From Parabacteroides sp. AD58 (GTDB lineage Bacteria > Bacteroidota > Bacteroidia > Bacteroidales > Tannerellaceae), in assembly GCF_023744375.2 (NCBI RefSeq), contig NZ_CP146284.1, forward strand, positions 1,178,001 through 1,242,000: a stretch of DNA of 64,000 nt, in the 5' to 3' direction. The position numbers and the translations under genes are program-made. This document shows, in pieces, positions 16,347 through 25,763 of the stretch (the first letter of the stretch is position 1; every line of letters starts with the position of its first letter). Below the pieces are notes generated by a model, which made no database searches, was not told where the DNA came from, and saw only the letters and a list, made by a program, of their open reading frames with translations.

Positions 16347-16389
16347 ACCGGCATTTCAGGATTCGAGTTATCCTGATTCGCCGGCTTTT
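16347..16389. terminator. Bidirectional terminator hairpin
   Basis: An imperfect inverted repeat (ACCGGCATTTCAGGAT paired with ATCCTGATTCGCCGGC, one or two mismatches) lies between two convergent genes and is followed by TTTT on the plus strand. Confidence 0.7.
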
Positions 16390-16823
16390 CAACCTTCGCC
16401 CCGGCGGTTCCGGTAAAACCACCAGAACAACAGGAAACGGAAGCCGGTCACAATCAGTGCCAACGATAAGCCGGTATAGAAAACAGCAATAAACGAACCG
16501 GGCAGCAATTCAAACATCCGCACGCTTATGCCCAATGAAATCATGACGGCGACAATCAGCCAGCTTTTCCAGTCAAAGAACGCAAAGAAAGGATTCTTTT
16601 CCGGTTTGTGGATGATCCGTACCGAATGCTTCCGAAACAGATTATGAAAGATAAATCCTAAAAAGACAAAGAAAATCACCAGCATTTCAGAGAGCTTGAA
16701 CAGGAAATAATCCGGATTGGCCATCCAATACCGGATTCCGATACGCAATACATTGGCTCCCGCCACCACCCAGAAAAGGCCGGCGCAAAGCAATAATGTA
16801 TTTCTGCTTACTCGATAGGGCAT
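16389..16823 (-). CDS. Small integral membrane protein of unknown function
   Basis: A 144-residue protein with four hydrophobic segments, around residues 8-26, 44-62, 86-104 and 112-136. There are no charged catalytic-looking motifs. The basic tail (YRNRRGEG) suggests the C-terminus lies inside. It starts 6 nt after the C4-dicarboxylate transporter gene and is probably cotranscribed with it. I do not recognise the family. Confidence 0.6.
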   Translation of the reverse strand: MPYRVSRNTLLLCAGLFWVVAGANVLRIGIRYWMANPDYFLFKLSEMLVIFFVFLGFIFHNLFRKHSVRIIHKPEKNPFFAFFDWKSWLIVAVMISLGISVRMFELLPGSFIAVFYTGLSLALIVTGFRFLLFWWFYRNRRGEG

Positions 16824-16829
16824 ACTTCG

Positions 16830-18140
16830 TTAAAACAGCTGGATAAACAATAAGCCTAAAACAACCGATACCAGCGTGGAAATTAATCCCGGCATCATAA
16901 AAGAGTGATTCAACACGTACTTCCCGATCCGCGTGGTTCCGGTCTGATCGAAGTTGATGGCAGCCACTACGGTCGGATAGTTCGGGATAAAGAAATAACC
17001 GTTCACAGCCGGAAACAAGGCGATCAGCATCATCGGCGAAATACCTAAGGCTATGCCCAACGGCAGCATCGCCCGGATTGTTGCCGCCTGACTGAACAAC
17101 AGGATGGACATGACAAACAGGGCCAGGCCAAATAACCAGGGCATCTGCGTCACGATATCGACAATTCCGCTCTTCAGTTCTGCCATATTACCGGCAATGA
17201 AAGTATCGCCCATCCAGGCAATACCGAAGATCGCCACGACTGCCTGCATACCGGCCGAAAAGACCGAGCCTTGTGCCGCCTTGATTCCATCCGTCCGCGT
17301 CACCAACAAAATCAGTGCAGCAGCCGTCAGCATCAGGATTTCTATAATATGCGACATTTCCATGACTACAACACCCGATTCGAGTTCAAACCGGGGGCGC
17401 AAGGATTCCATCGAACCAAATAAGACAATACCCAAAGTAGCCAGCAGGAACAACGCCACAGCCCAACCCGCTTTCTTCGGATCGGTCACTTCCTTGGCCT
17501 TATAATGACCCGACGACAATTCGCCATTGGCCAACCGGCGCTGGTATTCCGGATCGTCTTTCAACTCTTTTCCTACCCGCAGTGAATACAAGGCGCCTGC
17601 CAAAACACCCAACAACGTGCAAGGCACCGAGATCTTCAAGATATCCATCAATGAAATATCATAGCCGGCCAGCAAACTCAGCAAAGCGACAGTCGCCGCC
17701 GAGATCGGACTGGCTGTAATAGCCTGCTGCGAAGCGATCACCGCTATCGCCATCGGCCGTTCGGGACGTATTTTTGTATCTCGTGCCACCTCGGCTATCA
17801 CCGGAAGAACTGAATAAGCTACATGTCCGGTTCCCGCCACGAAGGTGAAGAAGTAGGTCACCAGCGGACTCAACAGCGTAATCTGCTGCGGATTCTTCCG
17901 GAGCAACTTCTCGGCCCATTTCACCATCAGGTCCAGACCTCCGGCCGCCTGCATACAACTGGCTGCCGCAATGACGGCAACAATCATCAACATCACGTCA
18001 ATCGGAGGAGCCGTTGGAGCCAATCCAAAGACAAACGTCAGGACAGCCAGTCCGATTCCACCCATCACACCTAATCCAATTCCACCGATCCGGGCACCAA
18101 TCACGATGGCCACCAGCACGAAAAATAATTGTAACAGCAT
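16830..18140 (-). CDS. dcuB: Anaerobic C4-dicarboxylate transporter (Dcu family)
   Basis: A 436-residue inner-membrane carrier with 10-12 hydrophobic segments. The N-terminus has GARIGGIGLGVMGGIGLAVL and PPIDVMLMIVAVIAAASCMQAAGGLDLMV, and the centre has VAGTGHVAYSVLPVIAEVA and SQQAITASPISAA, all typical of DcuA/DcuB. These carriers exchange fumarate, malate or aspartate for succinate. This fits the anaerobic succinate-producing metabolism of Bacteroidales. DcuA versus DcuB cannot be settled by eye. A good promoter lies at 18204-18235. Confidence 0.88.
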   Translation of the reverse strand: MLLQLFFVLVAIVIGARIGGIGLGVMGGIGLAVLTFVFGLAPTAPPIDVMLMIVAVIAAASCMQAAGGLDLMVKWAEKLLRKNPQQITLLSPLVTYFFTFVAGTGHVAYSVLPVIAEVARDTKIRPERPMAIAVIASQQAITASPISAATVALLSLLAGYDISLMDILKISVPCTLLGVLAGALYSLRVGKELKDDPEYQRRLANGELSSGHYKAKEVTDPKKAGWAVALFLLATLGIVLFGSMESLRPRFELESGVVVMEMSHIIEILMLTAAALILLVTRTDGIKAAQGSVFSAGMQAVVAIFGIAWMGDTFIAGNMAELKSGIVDIVTQMPWLFGLALFVMSILLFSQAATIRAMLPLGIALGISPMMLIALFPAVNGYFFIPNYPTVVAAINFDQTGTTRIGKYVLNHSFMMPGLISTLVSVVLGLLFIQLF

Positions 18141-18191
18141 ATAAATAATGATTTAAGCATTGCATGCAACCGGGCGAAATGCCACATTTGT

Positions 18192-18222
18192 GTTGCGAGT
18201 ATGCAAATATACGCTATATTTG
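18192..18222 (+). promoter_or_regulatory. GH2 beta-galactosidase promoter
   Basis: GTTG (18192-18195), 19 nt, TATATTTG (18215-18222), 37 nt before the start at 18260. The -7 box is perfect; the -33 box has one mismatch to TTTG. Confidence 0.5.
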
Positions 18223-18235
18223 TAGGATAGACAAA
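18204..18235 (-). promoter_or_regulatory. dcu promoter
   Basis: On the minus strand TTTG (18232-18235), 20 nt, TATATTTG (18204-18211): a full match to the Bacteroidetes pattern. It overlaps the GH2 promoter on the other strand. Confidence 0.6.
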
Positions 18236-18259
18236 TAAACTAATTAACTCAACTCTCGT

Positions 18260-20767
18260 ATGAAAAGAACTTGTATGCTATCCCTGTTGGGAATCGCCGG
18301 TTTTCTGACCAGCGTTTCCGCCCAGGTAAGAACGGAGTTCCTGCTGGAAAAAGGATGGAAATTTACCCGTGAAGATAACCCGGAATCCGTCCAACCCGCA
18401 TTTGACGACAGCCAGTGGCAGTCGGTTACCGTTCCGCACGACTGGGCCATTTACGGTCCTTTCAGCAGTCAGAATGACAAACAGCATGTGGCAATCTCGC
18501 AAGACGGGCAAAAGGAAGCCATGGAACATGCCGGGCGAACCGGCGGTCTGCCTTTTGTCGGCGTCGGCTGGTACCGGACCACATTGGATATTCCTCAGTT
18601 TACTTCCGGTAAAAAGGCTTTTATCCTCTTCGACGGGGCAATGAGTCATGCCCAAGTATATATCAATGGAAAGAAAGTAGGCTATTGGCCTTACGGATAT
18701 AATTCGTTCTGGTTCGACATCACGCCCTACATCCAGGCCGGACAAAGCAATACCTTAGCGGTCCGTCTGGAAAACATGCCGGAATCTTCCCGTTGGTATC
18801 CGGGCGCCGGTTTATATCGGAACGTACATGTGGTCGTAACGGAAGATGCTTATATTCCCATCTGGGGAACTTACATCACGACTCCGCAGGTGAATGATAA
18901 GTTTGCCCGCGTCAGAGTAGAGACAAAAGTCAATCTGCCGGAGCAGGCCGATCCGAGCCAATACCGTATCAAGACCATCTTATGCAAACCTGACGGAAGC
19001 CGGTTGCCAGAGAAGATGCAGCCTCTCACCGATATCGTTTACAACAAAGGCGTGATGGTGCAGGAGTTCATCGTCGAAGATCCGGAACTCTGGTCGCCCG
19101 AACATCCTACTTTATACACAGCCGTTTCGAATATATATAAAGGAGAAGATCAGCTGAAGGATGAATATACGACACGGTTCGGTATCCGCTCGATCGAAAT
19201 CATCCCCAACAAAGGTTTCTTCCTGAACGGACAACGTACCGTATTCAAAGGCGTTTGTAATCATCACGACTTAGGTCCGTTAGGAGCTGCGGTCAACGAC
19301 GCAGCCATCCGCCGGCAAATCCGGATGCTGAAAGACATGGGTTGTAATGCGATCCGTACTTCCCACAACATGCCGGCACCCGAACTGGTCCGCGCCTGCG
19401 ACGAGATGGGAATCATGCTGATGGCCGAAAGCTTCGACGAATGGGATAAGGCGAAGTGTGCCAACGGTTATCACACCGTGTTTGATGAATGGGCCGAAAA
19501 AGACCTGACAAACCTGATCCATCATTACCGGAACAACCCGAGTGTCGTGATGTGGTGTATCGGCAATGAAGTCCCGACTCAATGGGATGAAGGTGGCTGT
19601 AAAACGGCCCGCTTCCTGCAAGATATCTGTCACCGGGAAGACCCGACCCGACCGGTTACGCAAGGCATGGATGCTCCGGATGCTGTCGTTAACAACAACT
19701 TTGCCGCCGTCATGGATGTCCCGGGCTTCAATTACCGTCCGTTCCGTTATCAGACCAATTACGCCAAACTGCCGCAACAAGTCATTTTGGGAAGTGAAAC
19801 GGCTTCGACCGTCAGCTCAAGAGGCGTCTATAAATTCCCGGTTGAACGGAAAGCCATGGCCGTTTATGATGACCATCAGAGTTCGTCGTACGACGTAGAA
19901 CATTGCAGCTGGTCAAACCTGCCGGAAGATGACTTTATCCAGCACGAAGACCTGCCCTATTGCATGGGCGAATTTGTATGGACCGGATTTGATTACCTGG
20001 GTGAACCGACTCCGTATTATACCAACTGGCCCAGCCACAGCTCTTTGTTCGGTATTATCGACCTGGCCGGTATTCCAAAAGACCGCTATTACCTGTACCG
20101 CTCTCATTGGAATAAAGACGAAAAGACGTTGCACATCCTGCCTCACTGGAACTGGGAAGGACGCGAAGGCGAAATAACACCTGTCTTTGTCTATACCAAT
20201 TATCCTTCGGCTGAACTGTTCATCAACGGAAAGAGCCAGGGCAAACGGACAAAAGACCTCAGCGTTGAAATAGACAGCAGTTATACCGAAGCGGCTCAAA
20301 AGAGCTTCGAACGGCAGAAACGCTATCGCCTGATGTGGATGGATACGAAATACGAACCGGGCACCGTAAAGGTGGTTGCTTATGATGAAAATGGAAAGGC
20401 CGTAGATGAAGCAGAAATCCATACTGCCGGCAAACCGCATCATATCGTCCTGACAGCCGACCGCAACCAGCTTCAGGCTGATGGAAAAGACCTGTCGTTC
20501 ATCAATGTCAAGATTGTGGACAAAGACGGAAACTTCTGTCCAAACGAAACCCGACAAATCAAATTCAAGGTGAAAGGCGCCGGAACCTTCCGGGCTGTAG
20601 CCAACGGAAACAGCGTCAGTCTGGAATCGTTCCAGGAGCCACAGATGAAGTTATTCAGCGGACAGCTCACCGCCATCGTACAGTCGGCGGAAGAAGCCGG
20701 AACAATTACATTCGAAGCTTCTGCACCCGGCGTAAAGAGTGCGAAACTGACCCTGAAAGCCGAATAA
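18260..20767 (+). CDS. Glycoside hydrolase family 2 beta-galactosidase
   Basis: An 835-residue exported enzyme (signal MKRTCMLSLLGIAGFLTSVSAQ). Domain order: sugar-binding jelly roll (about 25-200, with RWYPGAGLYRNVHV), Ig-like (about 205-300), TIM barrel (about 305-610) and C-terminal Ig-like domains (DUF4982-like about 630-710, then a Big-type domain). The acid/base is Glu437 in GNEVP and the nucleophile is probably Glu571 in GEFVWTG. HHDLGPLG and RTSHNMP are also family features. The likely site of action is the periplasm. A beta-galactosidase is most likely, but other GH2 specificities cannot be excluded. It is monocistronic with a hairpin downstream. Confidence 0.85.
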   Translation: MKRTCMLSLLGIAGFLTSVSAQVRTEFLLEKGWKFTREDNPESVQPAFDDSQWQSVTVPHDWAIYGPFSSQNDKQHVAISQDGQKEAMEHAGRTGGLPFVGVGWYRTTLDIPQFTSGKKAFILFDGAMSHAQVYINGKKVGYWPYGYNSFWFDITPYIQAGQSNTLAVRLENMPESSRWYPGAGLYRNVHVVVTEDAYIPIWGTYITTPQVNDKFARVRVETKVNLPEQADPSQYRIKTILCKPDGSRLPEKMQPLTDIVYNKGVMVQEFIVEDPELWSPEHPTLYTAVSNIYKGEDQLKDEYTTRFGIRSIEIIPNKGFFLNGQRTVFKGVCNHHDLGPLGAAVNDAAIRRQIRMLKDMGCNAIRTSHNMPAPELVRACDEMGIMLMAESFDEWDKAKCANGYHTVFDEWAEKDLTNLIHHYRNNPSVVMWCIGNEVPTQWDEGGCKTARFLQDICHREDPTRPVTQGMDAPDAVVNNNFAAVMDVPGFNYRPFRYQTNYAKLPQQVILGSETASTVSSRGVYKFPVERKAMAVYDDHQSSSYDVEHCSWSNLPEDDFIQHEDLPYCMGEFVWTGFDYLGEPTPYYTNWPSHSSLFGIIDLAGIPKDRYYLYRSHWNKDEKTLHILPHWNWEGREGEITPVFVYTNYPSAELFINGKSQGKRTKDLSVEIDSSYTEAAQKSFERQKRYRLMWMDTKYEPGTVKVVAYDENGKAVDEAEIHTAGKPHHIVLTADRNQLQADGKDLSFINVKIVDKDGNFCPNETRQIKFKVKGAGTFRAVANGNSVSLESFQEPQMKLFSGQLTAIVQSAEEAGTITFEASAPGVKSAKLTLKAE

Positions 20768-20782
20768 GGTTTTAACAGAAAA

Positions 20783-20822
20783 GGCACGAACTTCACGCGC
20801 AAAAACGGGTGAAATTCGTGCC
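20783..20822. terminator. Bidirectional terminator hairpin
   Basis: GGCACGAACTTCAC pairs with GTGAAATTCGTGCC (one mismatch) between the convergent GH2 and MFS genes. Confidence 0.75.
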
Positions 20823-20862
20823 TGAATTATATCCGGGAACCAGATAATTCCCTTTTGATTAT

Positions 20863-22143
20863 TTACTTCTTTTCATCAGGATAGGTAAACGGGAGGAAAC
20901 GAACCAGCACCAAAACCGGTATAGCCGCAAACAGCACGACAATGAAGTACTGCGCATATCCTAACCAGTCACTCAAGAAACCACTGATCATTCCCGGAAT
21001 CATTACGCCTAAGTTCATAATTCCCGAAGCAAAGGCATAATGCGCCATCTGATGTTTTCCGGGAGCTACCTGCTGCATCATAAACAACGTCAGTCCGACG
21101 AAACCGAATCCGTATCCGAAGTATTCAAACGTGATGGCACCACCGATCAGAAGCGGAGAATCCGGCTGATAGAAGGCCAGCAGCGGATATACCACGAAAG
21201 GAAAGTTAAAGACACAGCACAAAACGAACAAGGTCTTCTTCAAGCCGTTATGGGAAATATAATAACCTGCCAGGAAAGAGCCCAGCACGAAGGCTGCTGC
21301 CCCGAACGAACCGTAATACAATCCGATCTGTTGTTCGGTCAAGCCCAATCCGCCATCTGCCAAAGGAGCTTTGAGGAACAGAGGAACGATCTTCATCACC
21401 AATCCTTCGGCAAAGCGATACAGAATGATGAAGATAATATATAAGGCGATATACTTCTTCTGGAAGAACGTAAGAATCACTTCTTTCAAAGCTTTCCATG
21501 TATCCGATATTGAAGTTACACGGTTTTCAGATACGGCCTTATCGCTCGGAAGCATCTTCCAGTGATACAAGCCTAACAAGACCATGATCGCGCCACAGCA
21601 ACCCATGATCAGCATCCAGGCATCTACGACTCCGACACGTTCAATCAGATAACCGGCCAGATAAACCAGACCACCCGTCGCTGCCAGTTTGGCCACATTG
21701 TAAAACGCCCCTTGCCAGCCGATGTACTTGGCTTGTTCGTCTTTATCCAAAACGGCCATGTAGACACCATCGGTAGCCACATCGTGCGTGGCCCCGCTGA
21801 AGGCAATCACAGCCAGTAAAGCAATGGATATCGCAAAGAAGTTAGGCAACTGCAAAGACAATGCCACCAATCCGAAAAAGATACCTGAACAGAACTGTGT
21901 CAGTACGACAAAGAATTTTTTTGTTTTGAACATTTCCAGGAACGGGCTCCATAAAGGCTTGATCGTCCATGGAAACATAATCACCGATGTCCAGAAGGCA
22001 ATCTTGGCATCCGAAACACCCAGCCCTTTAAACATCAGGGCTGTCACCATATTCAATACCACAAAGGGCATTCCCATTGCAAAATATACGGTCGGCACCC
22101 AAGCCACCGGTGATATTTTATGTTTTGGCTGATTCGTATTCAT
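20863..22143 (-). CDS. MFS transporter (sugar uptake, paired with NahK-like kinase)
   Basis: A 426-residue inner-membrane protein with about 12 hydrophobic segments and MFS loop features (ISDTWKALKEV, FAEGLVMKIVPLFL, SGATHDVATDGVYMAVL). The ATDG segment recalls AmpG-like permeases. It follows the NahK-like kinase gene by 19 nt, so it probably imports the sugar that the kinase phosphorylates, such as an N-acetylhexosamine or a disaccharide from host glycans. Substrate is inferred from context only. Confidence 0.8.
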   Translation of the reverse strand: MNTNQPKHKISPVAWVPTVYFAMGMPFVVLNMVTALMFKGLGVSDAKIAFWTSVIMFPWTIKPLWSPFLEMFKTKKFFVVLTQFCSGIFFGLVALSLQLPNFFAISIALLAVIAFSGATHDVATDGVYMAVLDKDEQAKYIGWQGAFYNVAKLAATGGLVYLAGYLIERVGVVDAWMLIMGCCGAIMVLLGLYHWKMLPSDKAVSENRVTSISDTWKALKEVILTFFQKKYIALYIIFIILYRFAEGLVMKIVPLFLKAPLADGGLGLTEQQIGLYYGSFGAAAFVLGSFLAGYYISHNGLKKTLFVLCCVFNFPFVVYPLLAFYQPDSPLLIGGAITFEYFGYGFGFVGLTLFMMQQVAPGKHQMAHYAFASGIMNLGVMIPGMISGFLSDWLGYAQYFIVVLFAAIPVLVLVRFLPFTYPDEKK

Positions 22144-22162
22144 CGTTGTTTTTGTTTAGAGT

Positions 22163-23260
22163 TTATAGCCACTGGTTCATAAATCCATCCATTTCTGCCG
22201 CATGTGCTTCCAGGCTCTGCAACAGCTTAAACTGTGCTTTTGTACGAATCAGGTTATGCTTCGGACTGTGAATCTTGTAATACGTATCGCCGTTCAGATA
22301 ATCTGTCAGGAAGCGGACGGTCTGCATATAAGTCAGCAACCGGCCACCGTAAGGCAACATTTTGATCTCCAACGGAGTCAGAAAATCCTTGGCCTTTTCC
22401 ATATATCCACGGGTATAAGCCTCGAAAATAGGCAGATTTACATTTACATGATCCAGATTTTCATCATCTTCAGCTCCTGTATTTGCCGCCGTACGGATAA
22501 AGTCGCCGATATCAGACAGCACAAACCCAGGCATTACGGTATCCAGATCGATCACGCACAACACCTTGTCGGTATCCGCATCAAACAACATATTGTTCAC
22601 TTTCGTATCACAATGGTTGGTACGTTTCTTCAGTTTCCCTTCCCGATACAGACGTTCCTGGATACACATGGCCTCAGCCCGTTTCTCAATCTCGTCTACC
22701 AAATCTTTCACCTCATCCAGACGTCCGGCGGTATTTGCTTCAACCGCTTCATGGAACTGTTGCAGGCGGAATTCCATATTGTGGAAATTCGGAATCGTTT
22801 CACCCAACGTTCCTTCCGGCAGGTCTGACAGCATCAGCTGAAAATCACCGAAAGCCTTACCTGCTTCGTAGGATAATTCCGGAGTAACCTCTTCGTAGCT
22901 CTTGCTTCTCGGGATAAACAGGCACACACGCCAATAGCTGTCGCCGTCGAAATAATAATTCTTGCCATCCTTAGTCGGCAAAAAAGTAAGCACTTTCCGG
23001 TCGATATCGGTTTCTCCTTTCGCCACCAGCTTCTCACGAATATGCGTTGTTACGACATGAATATTGTGCTGCAACATATCCACATTGGTAAATACCAAAT
23101 GATTGATCCGCTGCAATACATATTTGATTTCTCCTTTTTCGGTTGTAACTTTTAACGTATCATTGATATGTCCATTACCAAAAGGCTCTGCAGAAACGAC
23201 TTTTTCCTGCAAGTCGAACTGACTCAAGATGGCCAGCAATTCTTCCTTTGTTTTTGCCAT
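22163..23260 (-). CDS. N-acetylhexosamine 1-kinase-like phosphotransferase
   Basis: A 365-residue APH-fold kinase. It matches what I recall of Bifidobacterium NahK along most of its length: PFGNGHINDTLKV, YVLQRINHLVF, the catalytic loop NHCDTKVNNMLFD, and the metal-binding VIDLDTVMPGFVLSDIGD. LPYGGRLLTYMQTVRFLTDYLNGDTYYKI follows near the end. NahK phosphorylates GlcNAc or GalNAc at C1, feeding salvage of mucin or milk glycans. The MFS gene downstream is its likely transporter. Other members of this family have different sugar specificity, so the substrate is tentative. Confidence 0.8.
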   Translation of the reverse strand: MAKTKEELLAILSQFDLQEKVVSAEPFGNGHINDTLKVTTEKGEIKYVLQRINHLVFTNVDMLQHNIHVVTTHIREKLVAKGETDIDRKVLTFLPTKDGKNYYFDGDSYWRVCLFIPRSKSYEEVTPELSYEAGKAFGDFQLMLSDLPEGTLGETIPNFHNMEFRLQQFHEAVEANTAGRLDEVKDLVDEIEKRAEAMCIQERLYREGKLKKRTNHCDTKVNNMLFDADTDKVLCVIDLDTVMPGFVLSDIGDFIRTAANTGAEDDENLDHVNVNLPIFEAYTRGYMEKAKDFLTPLEIKMLPYGGRLLTYMQTVRFLTDYLNGDTYYKIHSPKHNLIRTKAQFKLLQSLEAHAAEMDGFMNQWL

Positions 23261-23287
23261 GATATTTGATTTTATACATTATAGGGA

Positions 23288-23295
23288 CAAACTTA
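23288..23295 (-). promoter_or_regulatory. Possible -7 box for nahK-MFS
   Basis: TAAGTTTG on the minus strand fits TAnnTTTG, 28 nt before the start at 23260; no clear -33 box. Confidence 0.35.
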
Positions 23296-23462
23296 CAGAA
23301 AAAATCTGGAATAACCGCCGATTTGCTGGAGATTAATACAACAAGACTTAATAATTAGAAAGTTAGGATAATTACTATCTGTTACTGTTACATACCCTAA
23401 AATGAGCTATAAGGCAACATCCATTTGAGCCGGATAACAACTCCTCTATTTTATTTCTGCCA

Positions 23463-23470
23463 TACATTTG
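23463..23470 (+). promoter_or_regulatory. -7 box of the oxidoreductase operon
   Basis: TACATTTG fits TAnnTTTG, 30 nt before the start at 23501. No TTTG at -33, which is consistent with activator control, possibly by the AraC protein at 25764. Confidence 0.4.
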
Positions 23471-23500
23471 CAACCGTAAAACTCAAAAGAACAGAAAGAT

Positions 23501-23953
23501 ATGAAACGAATATTATTCATCAATGGAAGCCCTAATCGTAATGGTAATACCACGGCTATGGCAAAGCAAATGCTCGCAGGCAAAAAATATGAAACATTGA
23601 ATCTCGTTGATTACAAGATTTATCCCTTGGGACAATCTTTCGATGATGACCAATTCAGCGAAGTTATGCAACGGATACTGGAAGCAGATGTACTTGTCAT
23701 GGGTAGTCCTGTTTATTGGCACTCCATGACCGGGCAGTTCCGCACGTTGCTTGACCGCATTTATGCAACTCCCCTGAAACATCAGTTAAAAGAGAAAGAC
23801 CTTTATTTCATCTTCCAAGGTGCCGGGCCGTCATCAGCCATGCTTGAGGCAGGGAACTATACGATGAGTGTCTTTTGTCGTCTGTTCGGTCTGCACTATT
23901 ATGGCATGGCTACCAATAGTAATGAAGCAGAAAAGTTAGGGATAAACTTATAA
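23501..23953 (+). CDS. Flavodoxin-like NAD(P)H-dependent FMN reductase
   Basis: A 150-residue cytoplasmic protein with the flavodoxin fold. The FMN phosphate loop is NGSPNRNGNT (residues 9-18), followed by VLVMGSPVYWHSMTGQFRTLLDRIY, the second hallmark of NADPH-dependent FMN reductases and the WrbA/AzoR-like group. Its physiological electron acceptor is not predictable. It is first of three co-directional redox genes (flavoprotein, SDR, aldo-keto reductase) with an AraC regulator behind them. Such sets are often induced by electrophiles or quinones. Confidence 0.8.
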   Translation: MKRILFINGSPNRNGNTTAMAKQMLAGKKYETLNLVDYKIYPLGQSFDDDQFSEVMQRILEADVLVMGSPVYWHSMTGQFRTLLDRIYATPLKHQLKEKDLYFIFQGAGPSSAMLEAGNYTMSVFCRLFGLHYYGMATNSNEAEKLGINL

Positions 23954-23976
23954 CGCATATAAATATCAACCAGATT

Positions 23977-24639
23977 ATGGATAAAAAGACAATCGTGGTG
24001 GTAGGCGCCGGACAAGGTCTGGGCAACCACATAGCCAAGCGATTTGGAAAAGAAGGTTTTCGTGCAGTACTGATGGCACGCAACGAACAGTCATTACAAG
24101 ACTACAAACAGCAGTTTACAACCGAAGGGATTGAAACCTATACCTATGCTGTGGATGCGGCCAAACCGGAAACGCTCACGGAAGCTCTCCAATGGGTGCA
24201 AAGGACATTCGATGCGCCGGATGTCTTGATTTATAATGTAGGAATCACGACACCCGACGAACCGGGAAAAATAGAGAATCAGGAACTGATGCACCATTAT
24301 CAAGTAGATGTAGCAAGTGCTTACCATTGTATCCGCCAAGCAGCCAATGAGGAATTCGGACGGAAGAATGGCACCATCATCCTAACCGGCGGCGGACTTG
24401 CCCTTTATCCAAGTGCGGCTTACCTGACTTTATCGCTCGACAAAGCTACACTTCGGGCGATGGCGTATGCCTTGCATAAAGAATTGCAATCACAAGGTAT
24501 TTTTGTCGGTACCGTTACAGTTTGCGGAGCTATCGGTGGAGACGGTTTCTTTGCACCCTCACGCATCGCTGAGAGCTATTGGAAGATGTACAACGAACGA
24601 AGTGAATGTGAAATTGTTTACGTAGAAACAAACAAATAA
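23977..24639 (+). CDS. Short-chain dehydrogenase/reductase family protein
   Basis: A 220-residue Rossmann enzyme with the cofactor loop VVGAGQGLGNHIA (residues 8-20) and YNVGITTP in place of the usual NNAG. The Ser/Tyr/Lys region reads TGGGLALYPSAAYLTLSLDKA: the usual YxxxK spacing is not met, because Tyr and Lys are seven apart. This may be a feature of a subfamily with altered catalysis. It starts 23 nt after the FMN reductase gene and ends 14 nt before the aldo-keto reductase gene. Confidence 0.75.
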   Translation: MDKKTIVVVGAGQGLGNHIAKRFGKEGFRAVLMARNEQSLQDYKQQFTTEGIETYTYAVDAAKPETLTEALQWVQRTFDAPDVLIYNVGITTPDEPGKIENQELMHHYQVDVASAYHCIRQAANEEFGRKNGTIILTGGGLALYPSAAYLTLSLDKATLRAMAYALHKELQSQGIFVGTVTVCGAIGGDGFFAPSRIAESYWKMYNERSECEIVYVETNK

Positions 24640-24653
24640 GAAAGGAGGCTATC

Positions 24654-25676
24654 ATGAAAACGAGGCGACTTAGAAATTTGGAGGTATCAGCCATCGGCAT
24701 GGGCTGCATGGGATTCAGCACAGCTTACGGTAAAATACCCGAAGAAAAAGAATCAATTCGGCTGATGCGTGAGGCACACGACCGGGGCTGCAACTTTTAC
24801 GACACGGCAGAAATATATGCCACTTACCGAAACGAGGAACTCGTGGGAAAAGCCTTGAAACCTATCCGCAACGAGATCATACTAAGCACGAAGTATTCAC
24901 CGTCAGCCCTTATGGGACAAGAACATATCGAAGGAGGAAAACTCAGCAGGAACGGACTACGTTTTGCCATTGAGAACAGTCTGAAACGATTGCAGACTGA
25001 TCATGTGGAGCTTTACTACGCACACCGTGTGCCCAAGGAAGCAGATGTGGAAGAAATGGCAGGGTGGTTTGGAGAACTTATCCGTGAGGGTAAAATCCTA
25101 GCTTGGGGCGTATCGGAAGCTACTGTCGGACAGGTGCGTAAAGCCAATGCCATAACGCCGATCACAGCCGTACAAAGTGAATATTCCATGATGGCACGGC
25201 AGTGGGAAAACGATGTGATTCCACTATGCCGGGAGTTAGGGATAGGTTTTGTCGCTTACTCTCCGATGGCCGGAGGGCTGCTAAGTGGCAAATATACAGC
25301 GCAACAACACTACGAAGGCGATGACATCCGTCGGGTCATTTCGCGTTACAAGCCTGAAAATGTCACGGCCAACCAGCCTATTGTTGATCTTGTGATGCGT
25401 TATGCCAAAGAAAAACAATGTACACCGGCACAAATTTCCTTGGCATGGGTAATGAAACAGGAACATATCGTGCCCATTCCCGGTATGCGGAGTGATGCCC
25501 GTATTGCGGAAAATTTAGGGGCAGCCGATGTTTTGCTTACTGATGAAGAATATGGCATACTCACCGCCGAACTGAACAAACTGAAAGTGTATGGAAACCG
25601 TACGGATAAACAGATTGCTGAATTGGGAGCATTACGCACCAAGCTTTATGGCAGTTCAGGTGTACCCAAGCTGTAG
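24654..25676 (+). CDS. Aldo/keto reductase
   Basis: A 340-residue NADPH-dependent TIM-barrel reductase. Visible are MGCMGFSTAYG, the catalytic Asp and Tyr in FYDTAEIY, Lys in ILSTKYS and His in LYYAHR. NADP-binding residues are in AYSPMAGGLLSGKY and the C-terminal IPGMRSDARIAEN. It belongs to the AKR13/YajO-like group of short-loop enzymes. A strong Shine-Dalgarno-like AAGGAGG stands 8 nt before the ATG, which is unusual for this phylum. The substrate is unknown. Confidence 0.85.
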   Translation: MKTRRLRNLEVSAIGMGCMGFSTAYGKIPEEKESIRLMREAHDRGCNFYDTAEIYATYRNEELVGKALKPIRNEIILSTKYSPSALMGQEHIEGGKLSRNGLRFAIENSLKRLQTDHVELYYAHRVPKEADVEEMAGWFGELIREGKILAWGVSEATVGQVRKANAITPITAVQSEYSMMARQWENDVIPLCRELGIGFVAYSPMAGGLLSGKYTAQQHYEGDDIRRVISRYKPENVTANQPIVDLVMRYAKEKQCTPAQISLAWVMKQEHIVPIPGMRSDARIAENLGAADVLLTDEEYGILTAELNKLKVYGNRTDKQIAELGALRTKLYGSSGVPKL

Positions 25677-25763
25677 CAGTTTTCCACATGGGTGTTTTTG
25701 AGCATTGCCTGGCAGAGAAGCCAATTTGTTTAACTGGTGGTAAAGACTTAATTTTGTACCGTC

